Source of the DNA: an uncultured Planctomycetaceae bacterium
Lineage (GTDB): Bacteria > Planctomycetota > Planctomycetia > Planctomycetales > Planctomycetaceae
Assembly (NCBI GenBank): GCA_903898975.1
Contig: CAIUHT010000759.1
Span: 1 to 6,478, forward strand
Reading direction: 5' to 3'
Length of the DNA stretch: 6,478 nt
The notes below the pieces were generated by a model. The model searched no databases. It was not told the origin of the DNA and saw only the letters and a program-made list of their open reading frames with translations. This document shows positions 1-6,475 of the stretch, piece after piece; position 1 is the stretch's first letter; each line of letters opens with the position of its first letter. The position numbers and the translations under genes were made by a program.

Positions 1-916
1 CCCCTTCGACAAGCACATTCGTCAGTCGACGCCGGCCCAGTTCCTGCAACAGCCAGCACAGGTCGATTCGGCCTGAGCCCTCGGTCGACTCCCTGTCTGC
101 CACGGGACAGACCAGGATCTCGGCACCCGCGCGCCGCAGGGCCTCGACTCGAGCGGAGGGAGCCGCTGGAGTGACAGCAATCCACAGCGCCGCACTGTTC
201 GAACTGCCAACCAGCTGAGAAGTCAGGGGCAATCGGGCGTGGCTGTCAATCACAACTCGCACCGGATTGCGGGGTCCGGGTGGCCGGGCTGTCAGCAACG
301 GATCGTCGGCCAGCGCCGTGCCAATACCCACAACAATCGCGTCCATTCGACCTCGCAGCCGATGTGTCAACGCCCGCGAGGCTGTGTTCGAAATCCACTT
401 CGACTCGCCTGTCCGGCTGGCGATTTTTCCATCGAGTGTCATCGCCCACTTGGCGTGAACCCATGGTCGACCCGTGGTGACCAGCTGGAGAAAGGGGGCC
501 ATGACAGCGGCCGCTTCGGCCCCCATCAGTCCCAGCTCAACTTTCAGCCCGGCCGCTTCCAGCAATCGCAACCCACGTCCATCGACCAGGGGATTGGGAT
601 CGCTCATCGCAACCACAACCCGCTGCACCCCGGCCGCCACGACCGCGTCTGCGCACGGGGGGGTCTTGCCCTGGTGCGCACACGGCTCGAGTGTCACGAA
701 CAGCGTGGCTCCTCGCGCAGCGGAACCCGCCTGTCGAAGGGCCACAATCTCAGCGTGCGGACCCCCGAAACGATCGTGCCAACCTTCACCAACGGCTCTC
801 AATTCGGAATCAACCAGCACCGCCCCCACCATGGGGTTGGGCTCCACGCGCCCTTCACCCCGCTGCGCAAGGCTGAGGGCGTGCCGCATCACCGATAGCT
901 CATCGGCGAATTGCAT
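1..916 (-). CDS. ribD: Bifunctional riboflavin biosynthesis protein RibD, 3' end beyond window
   Basis: Cytoplasmic bifunctional enzyme for the second and third steps of riboflavin synthesis: it deaminates the pyrimidine made from GTP, then reduces the ribosyl side chain with NADPH. I translated the minus strand from ATG 916-914, which gives 305 residues open to the left edge. The N-terminal deaminase domain has PNPMVGAV (26-33), the zinc/catalytic signature PHAE (H54, E56) and EPCAHQGKTPPC (C79, C88). The reductase domain begins near residue 150 with AKWAMTLDGKIA (K156, D162), GESKWIS (170-176), ALADDP (201-206) and RVVIDS (220-225). It ends at VLVEG, matching E. coli RibD near residue 295 of about 367, so roughly 60-70 residues are missing off the edge. 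The start is supported by GGAG nine bases upstream; the frame stays open further upstream but offers no better start. It lies 60 bases after the ceramidase-like gene on the same strand, so they may be cotranscribed. No other rib gene is visible. Confidence 0.96.
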   Translation of the reverse strand, partial: MQFADELSVMRHALSLAQRGEGRVEPNPMVGAVLVDSELRAVGEGWHDRFGGPHAEIVALRQAGSAARGATLFVTLEPCAHQGKTPPCADAVVAAGVQRVVVAMSDPNPLVDGRGLRLLEAAGLKVELGLMGAEAAAVMAPFLQLVTTGRPWVHAKWAMTLDGKIASRTGESKWISNTASRALTHRLRGRMDAIVVGIGTALADDPLLTARPPGPRNPVRVVIDSHARLPLTSQLVGSSNSAALWIAVTPAAPSARVEALRRAGAEILVCPVADRESTEGSGRIDLCWLLQELGRRRLTNVLVEG

Positions 917-925
917 CAGTTGCGA

Positions 926-929
926 CTCC
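926..929 (-). promoter_or_regulatory. Ribosome binding site of ribD
   Basis: On the minus strand this reads GGAG, nine bases before the ATG at 916. A stronger purine run (GGAGGGGAG, about 956-964) lies some 40 bases upstream, but no in-frame ATG, GTG or TTG follows it at usable spacing. The nearer site therefore decides the start. Confidence 0.55.
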
Positions 930-976
930 AGTCGAGCAACGTGGTGGTCCCGGGACTCCCCTCCGCGTAACCCCCG

Positions 977-2404
977 TTACGGCTGGGTGGGGGGCATCAG
1001 TTCGTGGACCCCCCGCACGATGCTTTCCTCGACTTCGGGGCTCCAGGTTGTGGGAAGCCCGTAATACAGCATCGCTCCGCCCCCCTCGTAGCCCCCCTCC
1101 TTCAAAACACGCAGGGAGGGAATGTACGCCATCACATCATTCGCGTAGGCGGCCACGAACGTGTTGGCCCCAGACATCTCGCGCTTCAGTCGCACGGCAA
1201 AGTCGACCACCACCTCCCCCCCCAGGGTCACGAACTGCAATTTGGGCCCCAATTGCCACAGTTGCACCGGGTAGGGGTAGGTGGGAGACAGCGCCCCCTG
1301 CTGCTCAAGTTGCTTGAGCAAGACCTTTCCGCGCGAGGCGGCATACTTGTTCGTCGATTCCGCCTCTTTGGCAATCTCTTCCCGAGTGGGCAGCTTGTCC
1401 AGGGCCAGGGGAATCTCCCGGTACTCGCTGCGGAGTTTCCCGGCGATCGCCTGCATCTGGCCAGAGACGACCTGTGTCACCGAGCGGGCGATTGAACCAC
1501 CATACTCCGAGGCCCTCGAGATTCCATACTCCTCCTGGGCCTGGGCTGAGGGAGGATTGGCCATCCGTCGCGGGAGAGGATTCTGGTCGGCACCGCACCC
1601 GGCGAAGAAAATCGCGGTGGCGCCTGGATGCGTCTCCTCCAGTGCGAGCTGCGCATAGCCCGGCCAGTCTCCCGACCAGCGGAAAATCGGCAGCACAGTC
1701 GCATGGCAGGCATAGCCAAACACGATTCCAACCAGTTGCCCATCCGGTCGACGCGCCGTCAACACCGGCACGTCATAATCGACAGGACCCTTCAGCGCCC
1801 CTGCCGCACGCAGATTCGGCACCTCCGCCTCGGGATTCGCCCGCCGATTCACTCCCAGCGTGTTATGACCCGATCCCCAGGCCAGTCGGGCTGGGGCCAG
1901 GTCGGCCAACGCGCCGCCGACCACCGTGACCACATGCTGCTCAAGTTCGCGTGTGTAGTCCTGCACCAGCTGGTTCTGTGCGGCGTCCAGCGTGTACATG
2001 GTCATCAGGTTCCGTCCCACAACCGGCCCGGTGTGGGTGTGTGAGGAGCAGAGGGCCACCTGGGACCTTTTCAGACCATGCTCCGACTCCAGCCGCTTGC
2101 AGATGGCCACGGACAGATCGCGATCAATCCCCACCAGGTCGAGTCCCACCAGGACCACGCGCTCTCCCGCCGGGTCCTCAATTGCAATCGCCTTGGCGTA
2201 CAGGTCGATCAGGGTCGAGTCGGCGGGACGGTCACGACCGGCGTAGCCCGACATCCACATCGTGCGTTCCGGGGTGATCTTTCGCCGGGCGACACCCGCC
2301 TTCCACTCCTCCTGGGCCATGGCATTGCTCGGACTGCCGATGGGCAGGATCAGCGACCACAACATCGCCCCCCCCAAGACCACCCGGATCCACAGACTGC
2401 GCAT
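977..2404 (-). CDS. Secreted neutral/alkaline ceramidase-like protein, probable metalloprotein lacking the Ser nucleophile
   Basis: 475 residues. Residues 1-30 form a signal peptide (R2/R7, hydrophobic core, AMA before Q31), so the mature protein is exported. The rest matches the N-terminal catalytic domain of neutral/alkaline non-lysosomal ceramidases (Pfam PF04734), which cleave the amide bond of ceramide with a zinc-bound water and a serine motif. Visible hallmarks are SSHTHTGP (H122, H124), YACHATV (H234), LGGE (E397) and ANDVMAYIP (Y427), which fit the two His, Glu and Tyr zinc ligands. Where the family has a GNLSPN/GDVSPN-type motif with the active Ser, this protein reads GCGADQNP (269-276), putting Gln274 at the serine position by my hand alignment. 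The C-terminal immunoglobulin-like domain of classical ceramidases is absent; the protein stops soon after the YEGGG segment (439-443). The substrate is therefore uncertain: another amide or ester, or a non-sphingolipid. The start is set by AAGGAG seven bases upstream. First gene of the leftward unit, with ribD downstream. Confidence 0.88.
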   Translation of the reverse strand: MRSLWIRVVLGGAMLWSLILPIGSPSNAMAQEEWKAGVARRKITPERTMWMSGYAGRDRPADSTLIDLYAKAIAIEDPAGERVVLVGLDLVGIDRDLSVAICKRLESEHGLKRSQVALCSSHTHTGPVVGRNLMTMYTLDAAQNQLVQDYTRELEQHVVTVVGGALADLAPARLAWGSGHNTLGVNRRANPEAEVPNLRAAGALKGPVDYDVPVLTARRPDGQLVGIVFGYACHATVLPIFRWSGDWPGYAQLALEETHPGATAIFFAGCGADQNPLPRRMANPPSAQAQEEYGISRASEYGGSIARSVTQVVSGQMQAIAGKLRSEYREIPLALDKLPTREEIAKEAESTNKYAASRGKVLLKQLEQQGALSPTYPYPVQLWQLGPKLQFVTLGGEVVVDFAVRLKREMSGANTFVAAYANDVMAYIPSLRVLKEGGYEGGGAMLYYGLPTTWSPEVEESIVRGVHELMPPTQP

Positions 2405-2411
2405 GGCTCAT

Positions 2412-2417
2412 CTCCTT
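2412..2417 (-). promoter_or_regulatory. Ribosome binding site of the ceramidase-like gene
   Basis: Minus-strand AAGGAG, seven bases before ATG 2404-2402. This is a strong Shine-Dalgarno match that fixes the start and gives an intact signal peptide. Confidence 0.8.
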
Positions 2418-2473
2418 GGTGACAGGAAAACGCTTGCATCCTCAAGCAATCACTGGCCCGGGGAATCGACTTC

Positions 2474-2501
2474 ATTGTGAAGATTTGAGGCACGGTTGCA
2501 A
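2474..2501 (-). promoter_or_regulatory. Possible promoter of the leftward unit
   Basis: On the minus strand, TTGCAA (2501-2496) is followed after 16 bases by CACAAT (2479-2474), about 70 bases upstream of the ceramidase-like start. Each hexamer matches the sigma-70 consensus at four of six positions. This is one of the few less GC-rich patches in the spacer. Position and spacing are reasonable, but the match is weak and planctomycete promoters are poorly defined. Confidence 0.2.
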
Positions 2502-2744
2502 CCGACGTCCGCCGTTTGCCAACCGACCGGGCCAACGCCCACGAAAACCGTCCGCACCTCCCCTCGCCCCAGCCAGTCCGAGACGGGTTGCGGGCAACTT
2601 CGGGCCGACCAATCCAGGACCCCACCTTGCCCGCCGACCGGACGGGCGGTAGAACGAAGTCCCTGGCTGGTTTGACGTCATCACGCGAACGCCTGCCCAC
2701 AAAAACCTCCCCGCAACACCTGCCAGCGACTCTGTGAAATCGCA

Positions 2745-3212
2745 ATGCAAATCGCGGCTCGCGATGGCCTGCACTCAATGACCCCGAACAACCCCGCTCG
2801 ACATGCTGGCGTGAGCAACAGTGGGGGCATGCACCAATTCCCAACCGAAGCCCGGCTTATCGAAGCGGTCGTGACCCCGTTTGGCGATCGACATGAGCAG
2901 TTAGTTCTCCCCGTGGTGGCCCGTGATCCTCAGCCCCGGCTGCGCTGGGCGTCGGCCTTCAAGGGCTGCATTTTCGCACCGCCCGTGTCACGTCGGCCCC
3001 TCTCTTGCTCTCGCGTTGATCTGAAGTCCGCCACGCAGTTTGCCGATCTGCTTGATCGCCAGGATCCTCTCGCCCGACGCGTGAAACGGGAATTGCGCCG
3101 ACCCCTCGCCGCCAGTCCCCAGCCATGGGGTGAATCAGTTCGGGAGAAGGCGGTCTGTCGCTCCTCGTCCCAATCTCCGGTGACCAAGTCACAGCGGAGA
3201 CTCCCGCGGTGA
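2745..3212 (+). CDS. Doubtful hypothetical open reading frame, 155 codons
   Basis: I do not recognise this frame. It would encode 155 residues, or 127 from ATG 2829, and its TGA overlaps the GTG start of the adaptor gene as GTGA, a typical coupled-gene arrangement. Against it: there is no Shine-Dalgarno sequence at ATG 2745, the product is rich in Arg, Pro and Ser like chance translations of GC-rich DNA, it has no signal peptide, membrane segment or known motif, and the third-position GC preference looks only moderate. The stretch around residues 36-70 (TEARLIEAVVTPFGDRHEQL and onward) looks most protein-like. It may be a lineage-specific small gene heading the exporter operon, a decayed gene, or chance. 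Confidence 0.2.
   Translation: MQIAARDGLHSMTPNNPARHAGVSNSGGMHQFPTEARLIEAVVTPFGDRHEQLVLPVVARDPQPRLRWASAFKGCIFAPPVSRRPLSCSRVDLKSATQFADLLDRQDPLARRVKRELRRPLAASPQPWGESVREKAVCRSSSQSPVTKSQRRLPR
2751..2765. repeat. Small perfect inverted repeat
   Basis: ATCGCG and CGCGAT are separated by GCT, a perfect 6-base dyad in the divergent spacer about 445 bases before the adaptor gene and 350 bases before the ceramidase-like gene. It could be an operator or a weak hairpin. A dyad of this length is also likely by chance in 800 bases of GC-rich DNA. Confidence 0.3.
3196..3199 (+). promoter_or_regulatory. Ribosome binding site of the adaptor gene
   Basis: GGAG nine bases before the GTG at 3209. It supports the non-ATG start, which places a short basic N-terminus directly before the membrane anchor. 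Confidence 0.6.
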
Positions 3213-4393
3213 CCAGTCCCCAGGGTACGCCTCTCTCTACAACGACGCGACGCGTGGTGGCCTTCGTCGCAGTCCTCCTCACGCTGTGCAGCTGTTGGCT
3301 CATCTGGCGGGGCCGAGCGGGAACCGATGGGAGCATCTCCCCAACCTCGGCACCTGCTCCCAAGCCGCGGACACGCGTCCATGCCCTGGGGCGACTGGAA
3401 CCTCGGGGAGAGGTGGTGAATCTCGCTCCTCCCGCGGGCAACGAGGGAGCCCGGGTCGAAGAACTCCTGGTCTCGGAGGGGGACGATGTGGCACCCCGCA
3501 CCTTGATCGCGCGGATGGACAGTTACGCCCGGCTCAAGGCCGAGTCCCTTGAGGCCGAGGCCCGACTCGAGGCCGCCCAGGCAAGGTTGAATCAGACTCG
3601 CGCGGGGGCCAAGCCAGGCGATGTGGAAGCGCAGCGTGCGGCGGTCGCGCTGCTCGATGAACAGCTAAGGGTCGCCCTCCGCGATCTCGAGCGTGCTGAT
3701 CGCCTGCGGGACCAGAAGGCAATTTCCATCGAGGATTACGAACGCTATCAATGGGTCCGCGACAAAACCTCCCTCGAGCTGCGCCGGGCGTCCCGGCTCT
3801 TGGATGCCCTCTCCGAAATCCGCCAGACCGACGTGCGCGTCCAGCAGGCAGAGGTCGCTGTGGCGGAGCAGTCGCTGGCTGCCGCCAGGGCCCGCCTGGC
3901 CTCAGCGGAGGTCCGCAACCTCACCGCAGGACGGATCTTGAAAATCCACACCCGTGCCGGGGAAAAGGTGTCCGATCGGGGACTGCTTGATCTTGGCGAT
4001 GTCACCCAAATGCAGGCGGTCGCCGAGGTCTTCGAAGGCGACCTCGGGCTCTTGCAGCCGGGGCAGTCGGCCACCATTCGAATCGACGGAACAGGCGAGG
4101 TATTGACCGGCTGGGTCACCGAGCTGGGGCATCTTGTGGCCCGCAAGTCGGTCCTGACCAACGATCCCGTCAGCGATACCGATGCCCGGGTCGTCGAGGT
4201 CCGTGTGACCCTGGCGCCGCAGTCAGCCGCCCGCGTCGTCCGGCTTGCCAACGCTCGCGTCGAGGTCACCATCGACATCACCCAACCCTCGCCCCCACAG
4301 GCCGACAGAGACCAGGCCGAGACAGACCAACACAAGACCTCAGCCACTCCGCCGACTTCGTCGTCAGCCCCGCTTGCCACGCCCCGCCCATGA
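3209..4393 (+). CDS. devB: DevB/HlyD-family periplasmic adaptor of an ABC exporter
   Basis: 394 residues from a GTG start. The membrane-fusion subunit is anchored in the inner membrane and bridges the ABC transporter to an outer-membrane channel. Residues 1-15 are cytosolic with R14/R15, and 16-33 form a membrane anchor containing CSC (27-29), which only loosely resembles a lipobox. The stretch HALGRLEPRGEVVNLAPP (58-75) followed by GARVEELLVSEGDDV is characteristic of the DevB subfamily. The two halves of the lipoyl-like domain lie at about 77-104 and 238-263 (GRILKIHTRAGEKV). Between them is an Ala/Glu/Arg/Leu-rich helical hairpin (about 105-236) including RAGAKPGDVEAQ (131-142). A beta-barrel domain follows (about 266-357). 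The Pro/Thr/Ser/Gln-rich tail (358-394) looks disordered and is probably lineage-specific. The stop overlaps the permease ATG by four bases (ATGA). Cyanobacterial DevB works with DevC, DevA and TolC to export heterocyst glycolipid; the substrate here is unknown. Confidence 0.9.
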   Translation: MTSPQGTPLSTTTRRVVAFVAVLLTLCSCWLIWRGRAGTDGSISPTSAPAPKPRTRVHALGRLEPRGEVVNLAPPAGNEGARVEELLVSEGDDVAPRTLIARMDSYARLKAESLEAEARLEAAQARLNQTRAGAKPGDVEAQRAAVALLDEQLRVALRDLERADRLRDQKAISIEDYERYQWVRDKTSLELRRASRLLDALSEIRQTDVRVQQAEVAVAEQSLAAARARLASAEVRNLTAGRILKIHTRAGEKVSDRGLLDLGDVTQMQAVAEVFEGDLGLLQPGQSATIRIDGTGEVLTGWVTELGHLVARKSVLTNDPVSDTDARVVEVRVTLAPQSAARVVRLANARVEVTIDITQPSPPQADRDQAETDQHKTSATPPTSSSAPLATPRP

Positions 4394-5619
4394 CGGCTCC
4401 GCTGCCCTTCCAGGCCCCAGGGGCGACCCCTCCGACCATCCCCTCCGCCAGCGTGTTGCGGAGACTCAGCCCCACGCTCGAGATCGCCTGGCGGCAGCTC
4501 AGCTATCACCGCACCAAGCTCGCCGTCGCATCCGCCGGGGTCCTGGTGGCCGTCATGCTCATGCTCGTGCAGTTGGGCATCCGCGAAGGGGCTCTCGAAA
4601 ACAGCATTTCCATCGCACGCCGGGTGCAGGCCGACTTGGTCGTCACTTCGCCCCGGACGCGCACCATTTTTCAGTCGGCACAGTTTCCCCGCCGACTGCT
4701 CTATCGCCTGCAGGGCCATTCCGCCGTGCAGCACGTGCAGGAAATGTACATGGGCCAGGCGCGCTGGCGGAATCCGTGGCAACACAACGAACATCCCATC
4801 TCGGTCTTCGGAATCGACCCCAGGTCGCCACTCATTGATTTCCCCGGATACTCCGACCGCGCCGACGAACTGCTCCTCGCCGATCGCCTCATCTTCGATC
4901 GCAACAATCGCACCAGCTATGGCCCCGTTCGCGAGCAACTCGCCGCTTCCGGCCCCTTCGAGACAGAGATCAACCATCGTCGCGTCCAGATCATCGGCGC
5001 GATTCCCGTGGGAATCTCCATCGTCTCCGATGGAAACCTGTTTCTCGCCCCCCACAACTTTCAGCGGCTCTTCCCCGACCGCTCCCCGGGAGCCATCGAT
5101 CTGGGCCTCGTCCAGCTGCGCCCCGGAGAGAATCCGGAGCTCGTTCGCCGGGAGTTGCTCTCCCTGCTGGGGCGAGAATGCCGGCTGCTGACCCGGCAGG
5201 AACTCATCGACGCCGAGACCCGCTTCGTTCAAGACAGCGCTCCCATCGACTTCATCTTCGGAATGGGCGCCGTCGTGGGATTCTTCATCGGTTTCGTGGT
5301 CGTCTACCAGATCCTCTACACCGAGGTCATCAATCACCTCCCCCAATTCGCCACTCTGAAGGCCATGGGCTTCTCCGATGGCACCCTGCTCCGCATCGTG
5401 TATTGGCAGGGCTTCATCCTGTCCGTGCTGGGTTATCTCCCCGGTTATCTCATGGCGCTGTGGCTCTATCAGATCGCCACCCGCGCCATCCAGATGCCGT
5501 TCAGCATGACCTGGCAGCGGGCCACCCTCGTCTTCTCCCTGACACTCCTCATGTGCCTGCTCTCGGCCACCATCGCGCTGCAAAAGGTCCGACGCGTCGA
5601 CCCCGCCGATGTCTTCTGA
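4390..5619 (+). CDS. devC: DevC-type ABC exporter permease (FtsX fold)
   Basis: 409-residue inner-membrane subunit of the exporter. Layout: a short Pro-rich cytosolic N-terminus (1-25), an amphipathic stretch LEIAWRQLSYHRTK (30-43), TM1 about 44-62, a large periplasmic domain about 65-285, then TM2 about 287-310, TM3 about 341-361 and TM4 about 377-397. This one-plus-three pattern with a big first loop is the FtsX/MacB topology. The segment after TM2, LPQFATLKAMGFSD (317-330), the GYLPGY motif (348-353) and the C-terminal VDPADVF closely resemble cyanobacterial DevC. The periplasmic loop would contact the DevB-type adaptor. The ATG overlaps the adaptor stop and lacks its own Shine-Dalgarno sequence, so translation is probably coupled. 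In-frame GTG/TTG codons at residues 22-23 would give a more typical N-terminus but also lack a ribosome site. Four TMs and an intact C-terminus indicate a complete gene. Confidence 0.92.
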   Translation: MTAPLPFQAPGATPPTIPSASVLRRLSPTLEIAWRQLSYHRTKLAVASAGVLVAVMLMLVQLGIREGALENSISIARRVQADLVVTSPRTRTIFQSAQFPRRLLYRLQGHSAVQHVQEMYMGQARWRNPWQHNEHPISVFGIDPRSPLIDFPGYSDRADELLLADRLIFDRNNRTSYGPVREQLAASGPFETEINHRRVQIIGAIPVGISIVSDGNLFLAPHNFQRLFPDRSPGAIDLGLVQLRPGENPELVRRELLSLLGRECRLLTRQELIDAETRFVQDSAPIDFIFGMGAVVGFFIGFVVVYQILYTEVINHLPQFATLKAMGFSDGTLLRIVYWQGFILSVLGYLPGYLMALWLYQIATRAIQMPFSMTWQRATLVFSLTLLMCLLSATIALQKVRRVDPADVF

Positions 5620-6427
5620 CTCCCCACCCCACCCCGCCCCTTCCCGCAGTGGCTCCAACCCCCGCGACCTGCGGGAGGTCGCTCTGCCTGCCGGGAACCA
5701 CGCATCGCCTGGTCCCGAACCTGCCGCGCCCCCCACCGGTCGCACCGCCACTTCCCTGCCCGCCATCGTCGCCCGCAACGTGGCATTCGCCTTTGGCACG
5801 GGGGAACTCCGCCGGCAGATTCTCTTCGACCTCTCCTTCGAGGTCGCTTCCGGAGAGATCGTGCTGCTCACCGGCCCCAGCGGCAGCGGAAAAACCACGC
5901 TCCTGACCCTCATTGGTGGGCTCCGCCGGGTGGAGTCGGGGGAACTCACCGTGCTCTCCCGCCCACTCCATCACGCGCTCCCCGCCGATCTTGTCGCCAG
6001 TCGGCGGGAAATTGGCTTTATCTTCCAGCAACACAACCTGCTCGAGTTCCTCACCGCCTGGCAGAATGTGGAACTCATGTTCCAGCTGCATCCCGAGGTC
6101 TCTGCCGATCAGGTGCGCGACCGCACCCTCGAACTGCTCACCCTCGTGGGGCTCGCTGAACGCCTCCATCACCACCCCTCGCAGCTCTCGGGAGGACAGC
6201 GGCAACGGGTGGCGATCGCCCGGGCGCTGGTCACCAGCCCCCGCCTCATTCTCGCCGACGAACCGACCGCGGCCCTCGACAGCCAGACCGGTCGCGACGT
6301 GGTCGAGCTGCTCCAGTGGCTCGCCCGCACCAACGGCTGCCCCATCCTGATGGTCACCCACGACCACCGCGTGCTCGATGTCGCCGATCGAATCCTCCAT
6401 ATCGAGGATGGACGCCTCCAGGCCTGA
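5609..6427 (+). CDS. devA: DevA-type ABC exporter ATP-binding protein with N-terminal extension
   Basis: 272-residue cytosolic ATPase that drives the exporter. All ABC motifs are intact: Walker A GPSGSGKTT (89-97), Q-loop Q140/Q141 in FIFQQHNLL, signature LSGGQRQR (193-200), Walker B LILADEP (213-219), D-loop ALD (222-224) and switch His251 in VTHD. The stretch ELRRQILFDLSFEV (66-79), with LLTLIGGLR (98-106) and FIFQQHNLLEFLTAWQNV (138-155), is close to cyanobacterial DevA and to the LolD/MacB-like group. The core starts near residue 51. Before it lies a Pro/Ala/Ser-rich extension of about 50 residues not usual in DevA. No ATG, GTG or TTG in frame lies between 5609 and the core, so either the extension is translated or a rare start is used. 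The start overlaps the end of the permease gene by 11 bases, without a clear ribosome site. Last gene of the visible operon. Confidence 0.93.
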   Translation: MSSDSPPHPAPSRSGSNPRDLREVALPAGNHASPGPEPAAPPTGRTATSLPAIVARNVAFAFGTGELRRQILFDLSFEVASGEIVLLTGPSGSGKTTLLTLIGGLRRVESGELTVLSRPLHHALPADLVASRREIGFIFQQHNLLEFLTAWQNVELMFQLHPEVSADQVRDRTLELLTLVGLAERLHHHPSQLSGGQRQRVAIARALVTSPRLILADEPTAALDSQTGRDVVELLQWLARTNGCPILMVTHDHRVLDVADRILHIEDGRLQA

Positions 6428-6430
6428 CGC

Positions 6431-6475
6431 CCCGATCCAGTCGCTCCCGATCCAGTCGCTCCCGCACCAGTCCCC
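6431..6475 (+). repeat. 15-base tandem repeat, about three copies
   Basis: The unit CCCGATCCAGTCGCT occurs at 6431-6445 and again exactly at 6446-6460. A third, diverged copy at 6461-6475 keeps 11 of 15 bases. It starts three bases after the exporter ATPase stop codon and runs to within three bases of the window edge, so the true copy number is unknown. There is no dyad to suggest a terminator. The unit length is divisible by three, so it could also lie in the 5' part of a downstream coding region. Confidence 0.75.

Larger units (their letters stand above)
2405..3208. other. 804-base divergent intergenic region
   Basis: This spacer separates the leftward ceramidase-like/ribD unit from the rightward exporter operon and should hold the promoters of both. 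I recognise no conserved protein, tRNA or other structured RNA in it. It contains a good ribosome site for each flanking gene, a weak promoter candidate for the left unit, a small inverted repeat (2751-2765), an 8-base palindrome TGACGTCA (2673-2680), a short 5-base-stem hairpin (GCTTG/CAAGC, 2432-2447) and one dubious open frame (2745-3212). A convincing promoter for the exporter operon was not found. It is long for such compact flanking operons, so it could hold a small unrecognised gene or the remains of one. Confidence 0.7.

Noticed and set aside
651..667. Seven-G run in ribD as a possible frameshift or phase-variable tract
   Set aside because: The frame reads straight through as GKTPPC within the zinc motif, so the gene is intact. 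A tract of seven is short for slippage.
239..898. 219-codon plus-strand open frame
   Set aside because: It is antisense to ribD, whose zinc and reductase motifs are intact on the minus strand. The product has no recognisable domain.
2432..2447. GCTTG/CAAGC hairpin in the leader of the ceramidase-like gene as an attenuator or riboswitch
   Set aside because: The stem is five base pairs with a six-base loop, no U tract follows, and no known riboswitch core is recognisable.
2672..2680. TTGACG as a -35 box for the exporter operon, with overlapping TGACGTCA palindrome
   Set aside because: No -10-like hexamer follows at 15-19 bases and it lies over 500 bases from the adaptor start. The 8-base palindrome alone is likely by chance.
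2350..2844. 164-codon minus-strand open frame across the spacer
   Set aside because: It overlaps the start of the ceramidase-like gene in another frame, is rich in Cys, Arg and Gly, and has no ribosome site or domain.
3284..3300. Lipobox in the adaptor (CSC at residues 27-29)
   Set aside because: The residues before either Cys do not fit the usual lipobox well, and hydrophobic residues continue after it as in a plain membrane anchor typical of the family.
3748..5949. 733-codon open frame on the minus strand
   Set aside because: It lies antisense to the adaptor, permease and ATPase genes, whose identities are certain from motifs. Its translation is a low-complexity Gly/Glu/Asp/Arg-rich sequence with no known domain, as expected for the shadow of GC-rich coding DNA.
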